Both the position numbers and the translations under genes were made by a program. DNA of 64,000 bases from Cunninghamia lanceolata (lineage: Eukaryota > Streptophyta > Pinopsida > Cupressales > Cupressaceae), in assembly GCA_027924645.1 (NCBI GenBank), contig BSBN01000242.1, positions 1,860,001 through 1,924,000 of the forward strand, given 5' to 3'. This document shows positions 23,636 through 35,318 of this stretch, piece after piece. A model generated the notes under the pieces. That model searched no databases and was not told the origin of the DNA. It worked only from the letters and a program-made list of their open reading frames with translations. The number at the start of each line of letters is the position of its first letter. Within the stretch, counting starts at the first letter, position 1.

Positions 23636-24041
23636 CAATGCCACATGATTTACGTTGTGCTCTTAGGTCATTAACCTTTGTTACATAGTCCTGGAAGTTG
23701 TTAAAAAGATTTGGATCAAGACTAATTAATTCATTGTCAAGTTGATATCCCCTAACTTCACCAGTTGTACCATATAGAGTCTTTAACTTTTTCCATGCAT
23801 CATGTGAATTTATATATCCATCAATTTGAAACATTATATCAAGGGAGACTAGACTCCTAAGACAACCAAGAGCTTTTGTATGTTGAAGCATCCATTGTAC
23901 CCTTTCCTTATCATATGTGGGTTCAATTACCTTTTGTTCAGCATAAGGTGCATATCCAAGTTGCATTATGTCAGTCCATACATTTTGATGCCATGTGTTG
24001 TAGTTGTATGATGTTAGCAATGAAAACTTAAAGTGACCCAT
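23636..24041 (-). pseudogene. Copia gag joined directly to integrase
   Basis: From an ATG at 24041 the frame reads MGHFKFSLLTSYNYNTW, then DAWKKLKTLYGTTGEVRGYQ and LQDNELISLD-type sequence, and LRAQRKSCGIEKKD. This is typical UBN2/copia gag, the capsid precursor, and it is open for about 135 residues. Near 23690-23640 gag sequence passes straight into integrase sequence. The zinc knuckle, protease and catalytic core of integrase are missing, so the element has an internal deletion of roughly 1.5 kb or more judged by family gene order. An upstream in-frame ATG exists at 24092, but the later one fits the family start. Confidence 0.8.
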
Positions 24042-25680
24042 TTTGTAAAGGAAAAGAGAGCACAAGTAGAAAAGATGCACAAGCACAATCACTTCAAGAG
24101 ATCCCCTGAATCACTTAATCAAATAACCCCCAAAAGTAATATGATTTGACACTTTATATTTAGTGTGGTTACAATTGCCACCAACAAAGAAATGTTGAGT
24201 GGACTTCTCTTCAATGCTTTTTACAAATCCTCAAAGGATGAGTATACATGAAAGTATAATTTTGGCACAATACCAAGTGAAAGGATTAGCACCATTGCGA
24301 AGTACATGAAAAACATGCACTTAAAAAAAATCACCTCAATATCCAAGGTCGTATGAGAAAGTTATGAAGCTTTGAAGTTCCCAAAATGAGAACTACATGG
24401 TGTCACCTATGAGAATATGTAAATTATAGATAATATGTGCACTGAAATTAGAAACCATCTACACTAGTGTGGAGAGCATGAAAAATTAGCCCAAATAGAA
24501 AAAGGTTGCTAAAAAAAGGGAGGTCGTGAGCCCAAGATATGGTCTTTAGAAGTTGAATTGCAAAACTGAAAACACCAAAGGAGAGGGAGTAAATATTTCA
24601 AAATCTTCTTGCCACCAAATTTGGTAGAATCACCACTAACTTTAGCATAATGCTAAGTTTAGACACCTCCAAATAATTAGCCAATCTTGAGATAAATATA
24701 GAAAATTTCCAAATATGGTGGTGCCACCAAACTAAAGGAAAACTACCAAAAGGGTCACTAAATGTAGTAGAGGTACTAAAAATAGTGGCACGAAGGCCAA
24801 GGTGTAGGAGAACCTTGAAAAAGGTTGAATAATTTCATCAAGGCCAAAAGGTCAATACAAGTGAAGAAGGCCTTTAGAGGCCAAAGCACTTATATGGGGT
24901 CGGGGGCCAAGGCCACTCCCAAACCCCAATATGGCAGGTCTACAGCTTGTGGAAAGGGGTGCAAGGCTTGAGTCCAAGGACTTCCATATACCCTTTGGGG
25001 TGTGTGCCTAGTACAAGGGCCTACGCTTGCGCAGGTACCCTTGGTACCTCAAAATATTTTTTTGTGATTTTTTTTAATGATTTAAAATGAATTTCAAATT
25101 AAAAACTACAATTTTTTTCTTTTTTTTCTTTGCAATACAAATATATGAAATTGCAGAAAAATATTAAATATTAAAAAAAGTGCAAACTTGCACTGTTCAT
25201 GGGGGTCGTACGAGTCCTTGGACAAAAAAAATTGCCTCTCCAGGGAACTTTGCCTAAAATTGATAATTAGGCAGTTCATCTTAGGGTTTTTAGGCCTCCC
25301 AAGTTCAATGGCAAGGTTGGATTTGACCCAAAATTCTCTGAAATGGTGGCTCCCTCCTAGATCTAGCAACAAACCTCAAACTTCAAACCCTCACAGATCT
25401 AGCCTCTAGTGTCCAACTAGAATGAAATGAAAGGAAAATATAACTATCTCAACTGCTCTAGACTCGGTGGTGAGCTTAGAATGTCTCCAAGAAGCTCCAA
25501 AAACATCTACAACTGGCAAGTCAAAACAAGAACCCCCTAGAAACTAGTGTTTTCTCCACACTTTTTTTATTCTTCAGATCATCTGAGGATGCAAGACAAG
25601 AGCATACTCATGTGCTTTGAAAAAAACACCTTTACACTCCTAAATTTCTAAAAAAAAATGCTAACCCACAATTCACAAAT
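24042..25680 (-). other. Leader of the copia element; no gene seen
   Basis: This is about 1.6 kb between the gag start and the primer-binding site, unusually long for a copia leader. It contains G/C-richer patches (24890-25050) with repeated GGCC/CCTTGG words. An open stretch at 25106-25372 has no recognisable domain. An old insertion inside the leader is possible. Confidence 0.4.
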
Positions 25681-25692
25681 ACTCTAATACTA
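25681..25692 (-). promoter_or_regulatory. Retrotransposon primer-binding site (initiator Met-tRNA type)
   Basis: The minus strand reads TAGTATTAGAGT immediately after the LTR end. The usual plant copia site is TGGTATCAGAGC; all three differences are transitions. Its position next to the CA end of the LTR supports the call. Confidence 0.7.
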
Positions 25693-26002
25693 TGTAAGAT
25701 TTGGCTGAAAGCCACCCATGAATGCAAATGAATGAAGGAAAGCAAAGCTAGAAATCAGGAGTGAGCAAGAATAAACTATATTCTACTCAAGAGAATGCAA
25801 AACATACAATGAAATGAGATGCTTATATGAGAGTGATGGGTGACTATATATAGGAATTACCACCCAAGAGACTGAAAACACAACCAATATGGGATAAAGT
25901 GAAAAAGTCCCTAAGTAAACTTAACCTAGTGTGAAAAGAACCTAAATAAAGGACTAGCTAGGAAATGAACTATTTAGATAAAGAACCCCATTCACACTAA
26001 CA
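25693..26002 (-). mobile_element. Copia 5' LTR (310 bp)
   Basis: On the minus strand the LTR starts TGTTAGTGTGAATGGGG and ends CCAAATCTTACA, giving TG...CA termini. It contains a TATA box (plus coordinates about 25844-25853) and is followed by the primer-binding site and, farther on, gag and pol in the same orientation. It would drive transcription of the element. The matching 3' LTR is not found at the left end. Confidence 0.75.
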
Positions 26003-26088
26003 ACCCCACAATTCCCATAGGCAATAATCTAAGCTATGACTATGGGGGATGGGGTCTCCCACCCCCATAACCTACCTAAAGGTAGGTT
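26003..26088 (-). other. Polypurine-tract-like run and hairpins beside the LTR
   Basis: Read on the minus strand, CCTATGGGAATTGTGGGGT directly precedes the LTR start, which looks like a polypurine tract. Next to it are two perfect or near-perfect stems: AACCTACCT-AA-AGGTAGGTT (26069-26088) and TATGGGGGATGGGG paired with a CCCACCCCCATA arm (26041-26069). A polypurine tract here would mean that this LTR also closed another element, as in a tandem LTR array. Confidence 0.4.
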
Positions 26089-26282
26089 GTCAGCCTTCAA
26101 TTATCTAAAACTAACATTGCAATGACTTCCTTCAATCAATTATTAATAAATGCAAACTATATATATTACTTACAAATTTCTTATTTTATTTTATTTTTTA
26201 TATTTATTTGATCTCCTATTATAACACAAAAATAATTTATAGAAAAATAATATCAATCAAATATCTATACTTTTTTAGGAAT

Positions 26283-26285
<3 letters not shown>

Positions 26286-26371
<86 letters not shown>
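26286..26371. repeat. (AT)43 microsatellite
   Basis: A perfect run of 86 alternating A and T bases. The Tyr-Ile open frame through it is an artefact. Confidence 0.98.
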
Positions 26372-26373
<2 letters not shown>

Positions 26374-26392
26374 AACTAAAAACTAAAATTAT

Positions 26393-26510
26393 TTTTTTGA
26401 TTTCTCTTTATACAAGGTGATTCTAGCCTAGCACAAGGATATATATATACTTATATGTATATATATACTAAAATAATGTTTTGATTTCTCTTTATACAAG
26501 GTGATTCCAA
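26393..26510. repeat. Short direct repeat beside the AT tract
   Basis: TTTGATTTCTCTTTATACAA followed by GGTGATTC occurs at about 26395 and about 26480. Between them is a second ATATAT-rich stretch. The pattern suggests slippage or a local duplication that took in part of the AT tract. Confidence 0.75.
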
Positions 26511-27513
26511 CCCACCATAAGGAGAGGAAGATACAGATTTTCAGTCAAGCATTTATCAAACCAATATGTGCTTTTAGAGGAAACTCTTAAATAAAAGCAA
26601 TTGTATATATTTTCTATTGTTTATTTATTTCAAAAATGAATATGTCTAGAACAACAAGATTATGAAGGCATGATAGCTTGAACAATTGTACTTTATCCCA
26701 TAATAATATGTATTTTTTCCTTTCTTTTCTACAAATAACAACAATACAAAAGAGTCTTTTTTTTTTTTCTTTTTAAAATAAAAAATATAAATTTTACACA
26801 AAGAATGGTTGACACTAAACTAAACATATCTCCTACATGCAATATTTTTTAAAAAACAGTGTAATTACAACAAAATAATCATTTGATCCTCTACATACAT
26901 CAACCCCATTTTTAAAGAATAGATCTAGAGTGCCAATATGCACAAGTAGGGTAACAATCACCTTTTCACAAAGAAGATTTTACCCAAAAGCCCATTTAGC
27001 TCAAAGAGATATCTCAAATCCATGAATGGCCTCGTTCAACCCAAGGTTTCCATCTCTCTAATCTTCCACAAATCTAAAACAAATAAAACTTTGCATCCAA
27101 GCCATTGGAGGTTTGCTCACCTCCCAACCATAGAGCTTGCTCACAAGCCCGCTTCTGAGCTAGGAGGTCCTCATAGAGACTGAGTTTTTACATACATAAT
27201 AAAGGAAACACGTACATAAAACACAACAACACTTAAGGTTTAAACATGACATATGAATCTTGCCAAGATTCATAGAAATAGGGGGAGATGAAGGGATCTG
27301 TCTAAACTTGGGGAAAAATATATAAATACAACAACTCAACCAAGTATCAAATATAAAACATCCTCCAAAAATATTATCCATCCTCCCATAACCAACACCA
27401 TAACACCATTCTCCTTCCATAACCAACATCCTCCACAACATCAACCATTCTCCTCCTATATCCAACACCACAACACACCCAACCCAATGCCTCCAACATA
27501 TTATCACATGAAA

Positions 27514-27640
27514 ACATATAAGACACTCAATAGCAAAAATTCCTTCACAAAGAATGCATATTTTTTCTATTTCATAAAAACATATAAGATACTCAATGCC
27601 CAAAATTCCTTCCCAAAGAATGTATTTATTTTCCCCAAAC
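27514..27640. repeat. Two tandem copies of a 66-bp unit
   Basis: ACATATAAGACACTCAAT begins at 27514 and ACATATAAGATACTCAAT at 27580. Each is followed by AAAATTCCTTC and CAAAGAATG. Surrounding sequence (26520-27975) shows no gene; long open frames on the minus strand run through low-complexity sequence. Confidence 0.75.
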
Positions 27641-27975
27641 AAGGTTCCACACCTCTCTCAACCCCACACATGGCTTGCTCTTAGCCTAATTGGAAGAGTT
27701 GAACCAAACACATCACTCCTTTCCCAAAACACATATATAAATGCAACCCAAAAACTCAACAAAATGAATCACAAGAAGATAAAGCTAACATATAAAACAC
27801 AAAAACAACAACCATATATTCATCTTGCATATTCTACAGTGAAAGCTATAAGCCCACCTCTAATGGCTTCTAAAATCATAGATATGTTCCTTGTTGAAGA
27901 TTCTTCAAGAGACTCCTCTCCAAGCCTTATCTCTTCCAAGATCTAAGCTCCAATCTCTCAAGACTCTACTCTCTC

Positions 27976-28002
27976 ACAATAACAATAACAATAACAATAA
28001 CC
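27976..28002. repeat. (AACAAT)n microsatellite
   Basis: Four to five copies of the hexamer CAATAA in a row. Confidence 0.85.
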
Positions 28003-31000
28003 CAAAAGAACCCGCCAAACTCTCCAAGAGGGTTATAAATAAAGAATGACATCCCTGGTACAACTCCCCATATAAAATTTTGTAAGGAAAGATTGGATGA
28101 TATTAAGTCAATCTTCCTTCTTCCCAAGCCAGATCTCATACACTTTTTCCAAAGGATTTGGGAAGGACCAAATCTTGTCCAAATCCCAAAATTTATGTCC
28201 CAACAAGTACCAATCTCATACATATTCATCCTAGAGACATTTTTCACTTAATTGATGAAGATAAAGACTCTTTATGACCCTTTTCAAACCCCCCAATCCA
28301 ACTGTGAGATTTGCCACTAAAGATGCCTCACAACCCAAGACCTGAACACATACAATATTAGAACAAAATTAAAATTCAAAATTAACATAATAATTTTCAC
28401 ATTACAACATGTTTTCACAAATGAAGACCTTAGTCCTCTCATGGGCTAAGGTCAAGGTAATGTTAAGAAATCAAATGGTTTTCTTAAGGACTTTTTCCAT
28501 TGCCCATGGAAATCATCAACACACTTGGAAATAAACATCAATATATCCCACAAAATAGTTGAAGCAACAATAACAACATTTCAATATATCACATGGATAT
28601 AAGTTTAGAACTGTGTTACACTTTTATAAAGGAAATAACAAACAAATATATTTTTTCAACTTGGATTGCGTAAAAGTGATGTGTATGTTTTGAATTTTAA
28701 AATGATATAAGCTAATGAAATGTAGAACTCTTAATGTAGTTTATGTTCATAATTTTAAAAACTAGTTGTTTTATAAATTTAAGAGAATAATTTTAAGTGG
28801 TAAATTTTTTTTTTTTAAAGTGAGGCTAATGGGACGTCCCAAAAAATATAGCAATTTTTTTTTCTTTGATTTTTATTTCCACTTAGATAACTTGAAAATT
28901 TATTGCATGGAGAAAAAAATTATTTTTGATAAATATTTATTTTTCCAATAATTTTTTTAAGTCAAATTTACTCAAAATGTCATAAGTTTTGAAGGAATGT
29001 CAACTTTTGTCTAATTTTTTTATCATTTAAAAAAATTATTCCCTCTTGGAGAGGATTCTCTCCTCCAGTGGTCATATATTTTTAAATTCTTTAAAATATA
29101 TTTAAATTTTTTTTAAAAAATTAATCAACCTCATGTTTGATTATAATAACCTATTTGCAATAAATTAAAAAAACTTCATAATAAAACTAATCAAAATATT
29201 AAAAAATAGATTATAGACTTTGATCTCTACAAAAAGATATTTTCAAATTTTCATGAAAATACCCTTGGTTAGATATATTTGGAGTTAAAGTTGATTTTCC
29301 CCAAAATAGGGGTTAGGCTACCACTTGGGTTGCCACCTAGAAATTTTTGGGCAAAAAAGTTTTAGCTGAAACTCTTTCTCCCTAAACCTTTTCACCCAAA
29401 ACTTTATACATAAATAAAGATATTTTTCAAAGTTTCAACTTGAATTATATAGATTTAATAATTTTGATCATAAAAATTTCAACTGAATATCGTTATGCCA
29501 CGTAGGGGCCACGTGGTTTCAAGCGAAACTGTTTCACCTAAAATTGTTTGGGGTAAAATTGTTTGACCTAAAACTATTTAGTTGGCCCAAAGTGTGACAC
29601 TTTTGAACTTTTACCCATATATTATAGGAAATCCATAATCTTCATAATTATCTCAATTTAAACAATAATCATAATTTAAATCTAACTATCATAATTACAC
29701 ACACATAATTCACATTTATCACATAATGTTATTTCTTAATTTTCTTTCCAAATTTCACCATGCTCAAACATCCATATTCAGATTATCGCTTCCAAATTTA
29801 AATCAAAGTAAATTGATATTCACCACAACATAATTGAAATCCATTTGACTATATAATCAAATCACAATAACGTAGAGGGAATGTGCAACTCTAAATCCAT
29901 TCACATGAATGATAGAAATAAATCGTAGTCATCAACTAACTAGATCACCACAATAAGCTTTTGAAAACTAACTATTCTAAGCATAGTATCAATATCCATA
30001 CTAATCCATTATCATAATCACAATCTAAAACATAAATGTGTAAATTCATGAGTTTCGATATCCAAACTAAGTTTATCAGGGTGCAGTTGTGGAGTGTTTG
30101 TAGGGATCACAAGAGAATTGTGGGCCCCACAATTAGTCTTTTATTTTTGACTTGTTTAGTTAATTTTGTTTGTATTTTGCTACCTCTTTTGTCTCAATTG
30201 ATGATTTTTGTTGGTTAGTCATGACTTTGGCACCGCCTTTTATTTGTAACTCTTTTTTTATAGTGTTATAAGGGTGAGGGATCATATGGACTCCCTATCT
30301 AATATTATAAAAAAAATTATTACTATTCAATGTTAGGTGATTGTTGTCCTACTCATAAAGTTTATTGGATAATAACAATTCCACCAAGGATCAACTTAAT
30401 ACATTGCTTTGACACCATAAGGGGTGAATGAGCCTCAAATAGCAATTAAAAAGATGTCCATTTCAAATATTTTTATGTTTGGAATTGAAAGGGAGAGAAT
30501 AAAATCCCTTTTACAACAACCTTAGTTTAAAATATTTAAACAATACAATCAAATAATTACATAAGGGTTAATAGTTGGGTCAAAAACTACCTAGAGTAAT
30601 TAATTGAAATAAATGGGGGAATTAAATAAAAAAACACATCAAAGGGCCCATGGCCTCTTGGTGAAGTCGAATGGTTCCAAATGGGCCCCCAAGGATCATG
30701 ACTTGTTGAGTGCAAGGTCCCTGACACCAATAAAGGGACAAGGCTAGGATTGTGCGCTAGGTGACTTTGGCGGAATGGATACCTCTCAGTCCTTGGATCT
30801 TAGTTGAAGAAGTGTCATCTTAGACTTGTTCTCTTGATACCAATAGGTTGCAAAAAATTAATTTGAGGATGGTTAGAAATCTCAAATAAAACAAAACAAA
30901 AAAAAGGTACTTAGCTAGAAATTTGATGCTAATATGTTGTGACAATGTCTAAAGATGATTCATCATTATGAAAAAATAAAAAATGTCCACATGAATGCCT

Positions 31001-32720
31001 TGACCTCTAAAAATTCATTCTCTCACTTTGGGCCACTTTTGAGATTGTGAAAGTGATTTGTGCAATTATGGATCTAAACTTTTGTGCACAAATTTGATAT
31101 GTACTAAACATTAATATTTACTTTTTGGCTTGCTTAGATTCTTGTGACCTATTGTTGGTAAACAGATTTGTTGTTGTAATTATATCTCCAAAAATAACTC
31201 TATTTTACTAATTGTACCAATAGTTGGAGAGATCGTTATTGAGTTAGCAATCTTCCTCTGCATTTGAGAGGGGTAGCTCCCTCGTATGATAAAATTTGGG
31301 GTTTTTTGGGGTATGTGTTTGACCAAAAAGTGGGAAAGGAAACTAAACCAAAACTAAAATGAAAAAATATAATTAGAAACTTCATATAGGAATGAAACTA
31401 GTACCAAGATTCATTTCCCTGGGAATATTATTTAGAAAGAGAACATGCAACTAGGGTTTTTAGAAAAAATGCAATCTAACATACAAAAGTTACATTTGCA
31501 AGGAGTTTCATGATGCTACATTAAAAAAACTACCTATAATCTCATCCCAGTTACATGAAGAAAAACCTGTGAACTCTATACAGAACAAAAAATATTTAAA
31601 AGAGGCTACAAATTAAACATACGAATAATCCACAACATAAAGAGTTAATTTATTGGTACTACAACTAGTTCTATTATTCTTTATTCAATCCAAACTTAGA
31701 GCTTTATGACTCCTTTGTTTCTATACATTTATGAAATTCTAGTTTTCCCCAGAAAAGCTGAAAAAAGAAAAAGCTCCTTTTTACATTCAAAAGCATTGCA
31801 TTTATAGCCTCCCAACCCATAAATAACTAATAACTCTTTCTTTTCCACTTTGGGGGTTTAAAGGATTTATAAAATATCATTATCTCCAAGAATACACTTT
31901 AAAATAGCTTCATTACAAACATTGGGATGATGAATTTATAATAAAATACCGAGTCTTTGTCAAAATTTGATGAGCATATGCCTGCCAAGGCATTATGTCA
32001 AATAGTTTACATGCATTGGCTATAGGTGTATATTTCCCATTGGATTTGATAGGCTCCCATCAAGAAATCAACTGTAGTTTCTCTTGGTATATAATAAGTT
32101 TTATTTGGTGACATGAACCTGATTTTGCAATATGATTTGATACACTCCATTCCAAATAAGTTGACTTCATAACTACCCTACATTCATGCCATGTTTGATA
32201 GCTTCTTCTCCATTTCGATAGCCATGCTTCTTAGCATACTTCCTTACACATCCTACAATCTTTATAAAACAAAACTCTACCCTAAAATAGGACAAAAGTG
32301 AACTATCTTAGCATCCTTTGTAGGAAAAGTGTCATCATGAAATTCCTGAGTAGTAGTAGGATAGAGAGACAAGGCAAGTTGATCATGCTATGCTCGAAGC
32401 ATCATCCCATACTTAAAAAAAGATGTTTTACTAAATTTGCTACTTGAACAATAATCCTATATGTTATGACATCACCTCTGATATTATCTCGATTATACAA
32501 GTCAAGATGTTCTTCAGGAGTTACGCAATAGAGAGTTTGATGCCAAGGGCATCCATCTTGGCAACACTAATGACTAAGGTTATATGATTATAGCCTATAG
32601 CAATATTTGTTGTAAGTGGGTCAAGCATGTAAATGGTGCCTCATTTAATTAGTCAGTCTACAAAGCTCCACCATAATGGCATGGAGCATCAAACATTGGC
32701 TTCAAGTGAAAGTATTATGG
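28003..32720. other. No gene seen
   Basis: About 4.7 kb of AT-rich sequence. 28800-29250 is very A/T-rich. 29300-29600 repeats words such as CCTAAAATTGTTT and holds GCCACGTAGGGGCCACGTGG. A possible minus-strand initiator-tRNA primer-site word lies at 30831-30842, without LTR support. I find no exon or element end that I can defend. Confidence 0.4.
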
Positions 32721-34223
32721 TCAGTAATCAAACTTGCAATGCTTGTCAATAGCCACAGAGACATCCCATGTGCAAGTCATCCCTTTGGGAATGACAATAA
32801 GATCACCTGCACCAAATTCAACGTACTCTTCTTGAGATCCCTTCATATATGATCTCGCCTTCCCCTTTATAAAATAACATGTTTTTGTTATATAGGAAAA
32901 AGAGACCTAGGCTAACATATACATCACCCTAAATCAATCTTTCTCCACATAACATTGGAACACAAAATCAAGAAGACTCAATGCTCAACTACATTCCTTA
33001 AAGGAGATCTAAGTGGTCTTTGATTTCGTTCCTTTGTTTCCAAGGAGAGGGATCTTATGACTAATTACCAAATCTAGGGTTTCTAGGGCTAAAATAGAGA
33101 AAACAGGAGTTACATACTTGAAATCGTTGAAAACGCAGAAAGTTGTGGCAGGGAGGGCTTAAATAGAGCTATGAGAACTTGATTCCAAAAGGTTTTGCCA
33201 CCCAAACAAAGGGGTCAAGGGCGCTAGGCACCTTGGTCCTTGACCATAATTTTTTATTTGATTGTGGTTGTATCCGAGTCTTCTTCCTTCCTGCAGCTTT
33301 TCTATGTCGAAAACCTTCGATCGCAACCTACACACACGAAACAAGGAAGAATGTTGGTGCTATTTAGGAGCTTGCCTAATTCTAGCCCTATGAATAGTGT
33401 TTCCACCTCCATAATAGCAAAGATGGTGATGATCAAAGAGTGCATGCCCTAAGAGGGTAGAGGCAAATCTGAAGTAGAATGGAATGATGCAATAAAGCAT
33501 GAAGGAAAGGAGTCACCATGAGCATGGAAACCCTAGCTTGTTTGATGTGACATCACAACTTGAATCAAGAAGTTGGTGTAGCCCAAAGAAGTAGAAAGAT
33601 CTTAATAAGGCTTGCATGAAGTTAGTGCAACAACAATAATCCACCATAGAAAGCTTCCAAGATCATGTATAGAAGAATAGAGAGCATGATCTAGAGAGAG
33701 AGAGTGCTAGAGTGCTTAGAATCATTAGGTGTTCAAATGAATAAACAAACTTCCTTTTATATGCACTCCCATCGATTGTCGAGGAATTAAACCAAATGAG
33801 AATGGCATGAATAAACATTAGAGATGTCAAAAGCTGACATAACCTTAATTTAGCCCCAAGCTAAAGGCGGGCCTAGGGCGTTGGGTGCCCTTGGCCTTTA
33901 GTCCCCCTAAACTCTGGGATGTGCTCAATTAAGTGGGTTTAATCCCATTCTAAAGTCATCTTTTAGGTTTTATGCATCGGGATTAAGAATTAATTGTTTT
34001 AGGTGCACCCGGGTGTTAAACTAGGTGTAAAATGGCAAGGGTGAACATTTTACTCCATATCGATTTCCTCTACATCAAAATTTAGAGAAAACTTGCCTAG
34101 AAGACAACTCCACTTGGGCCAATAATGAATGTCAAGATCAAACAAGTGAGACTGTGAAGGATGCCTTTCAATTCTAACTCCAAATCTCTCCTCCACATTT
34201 CCTTCACTAACTTCTTCTGCCAT
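32721..34223 (-). pseudogene. RmlC-like cupin (small cupin_3/DUF861-type) gene, two exons, decayed or divergent
   Basis: Exon 1 on the minus strand starts at ATG 34223 and reads EERFGVRIERHPSQS, then YWPKWSCLLGKFSLNFDVEE. It ends near a GT at 34053. This matches the start of small plant cupins, where the family has RSWPKWGCPPSKFPW-type sequence. The last exon, about 32885-32721, reads TCYFIKGKARSYMKGSQEEY, then VEFGAGDLIVIPKGMTCTWD, VSVAIDKHCKF and DY-stop; it is fully open and ends naturally. The fold is a metal-binding beta-barrel of uncertain substrate in plants. Conserved Pro-Pro and Pro-Trp are replaced in exon 1, and the last exon lacks an obvious AG acceptor just upstream. I therefore call it a probable pseudogene, though a divergent gene is possible. 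The 1.15 kb between the exons holds no recognisable sequence. Confidence 0.65.
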
Positions 34224-34589
34224 ATCAATTACAATTACATGGGTGTTTTTAAAGAGCTTGGCAGTGATTACAACATACCCCAACCATGGTAGACTACTTA
34301 AATTTTAGAGTTGGGCCACAACTCTAAGGCCCTACAAAATTATTTTTCACTTTCAATTGATGAATTACTACAATACTCGAAGGCTAAACCACAACTTATT
34401 TGCATCCTTAGGACTGCAAACAAATTCTTCAAAAGGCTACACAGACACAACATTCACTAGATTGCACCTTATAACAAAATGATTGTCACAAACCCTCAGT
34501 TAACTTAAAAAATAAAATAAGATTGGAATTGGCTTTAACACAAATAAACCCACCACCAATGTTCTTATGCAACAATTGATGTAATGCAA

Positions 34590-35318
34590 TTATACCCTAT
34601 TCCAAAATTCCCACTTTCGATGCAGGAGAGGAGTGAACTAGCCAACATTATAGAATTTGGTTTTACACCTACCAATTGCACTTTACTTGAGAGTTTGTAA
34701 ATCTCTTTGAATGAATTCATTTTGTGCATTTCCTGTGATCATTGAAGTCCATTTGATGACGTTTCTTTGAGGCATTCCATCAAATAGTTCATGCTTTATC
34801 TATGTTTCCACGTTTCTCTCATTCTATAACTCTGATTCTGTAATTATGATATTCCACAATATATTTCTTTGAGGCATATTTTCAAACAGTTCATGTTCCT
34901 AGTGTGTGCTTCCAAATTTTTCATACATATCTACCAAGGCAACTGCATGTAAGGAGTCAGAGGTTTGGTAGTGCTTAGGAACCATAGAGCCTTTATAACT
35001 GAGTTCCCATTTGTTAGAAGTTCTTCGATAATCAGGAACAAAATACCTTAATTAAAACTTTCGAAGGTTTGGTGAGTACCGAGAACTTAGCACTGATTAG
35101 GAACTTTTCAGAGGACTCTTTAGTTCCCAGTAGCACTTTAATTCTCAATAGTGTTAAACGTGTCGACATTGTGAAGGAACCTAAAATCCTTGATATATTT
35201 CTTTGAAGCATTTTATCAAACCATTCACATTTCTTATCTATGCGTCTACATTGTTGCAGACATTTATGGTAGAGTACCTTTGATTATAATTTTTTTATGC
35301 TTTTATGGACGTCCATAC
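34590..35318 (-). pseudogene. PPR-protein pseudogene, downstream part
   Basis: Minus-strand translation yields RIDKKCEWFDKMLQRNIS (about 35260-35190), ALVDMYEKFGS and ELFENMPQRNI (34960-34850), then ELFDGMPQRNVIKWTSMITG and VQLVGVKPNSIMLASSLLSC (34800-34600). These are plant PLS-class pentatricopeptide repeats, which in intact proteins bind organellar RNA. Frameshifts and stops separate the blocks, and 34970-35185 does not read as PPR. The other half lies beyond an inserted LTR element at 43085-43600; both parts are continuous if that element is removed. Confidence 0.8.
35314..35318. repeat. Target-site duplication CATAC, left copy
   Basis: CATAC directly precedes the 5' LTR; the same five bases follow the 3' LTR at 43085-43089. 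Confidence 0.85.

Noticed and set aside
22178..23674. Plus-strand open frames across the copia pol region
   Set aside because: They are antisense shadows of reverse transcriptase and integrase.
26208..26420. Open frame with a long Tyr-Ile repeat
   Set aside because: It is the translation of the (AT)43 microsatellite.
30831..30842. Minus-strand TTGGTATCAAGAG resembling an initiator-tRNA primer site
   Set aside because: No LTR with TG/CA ends next to it and no gag or pol downstream; a 12-base match is weak alone.
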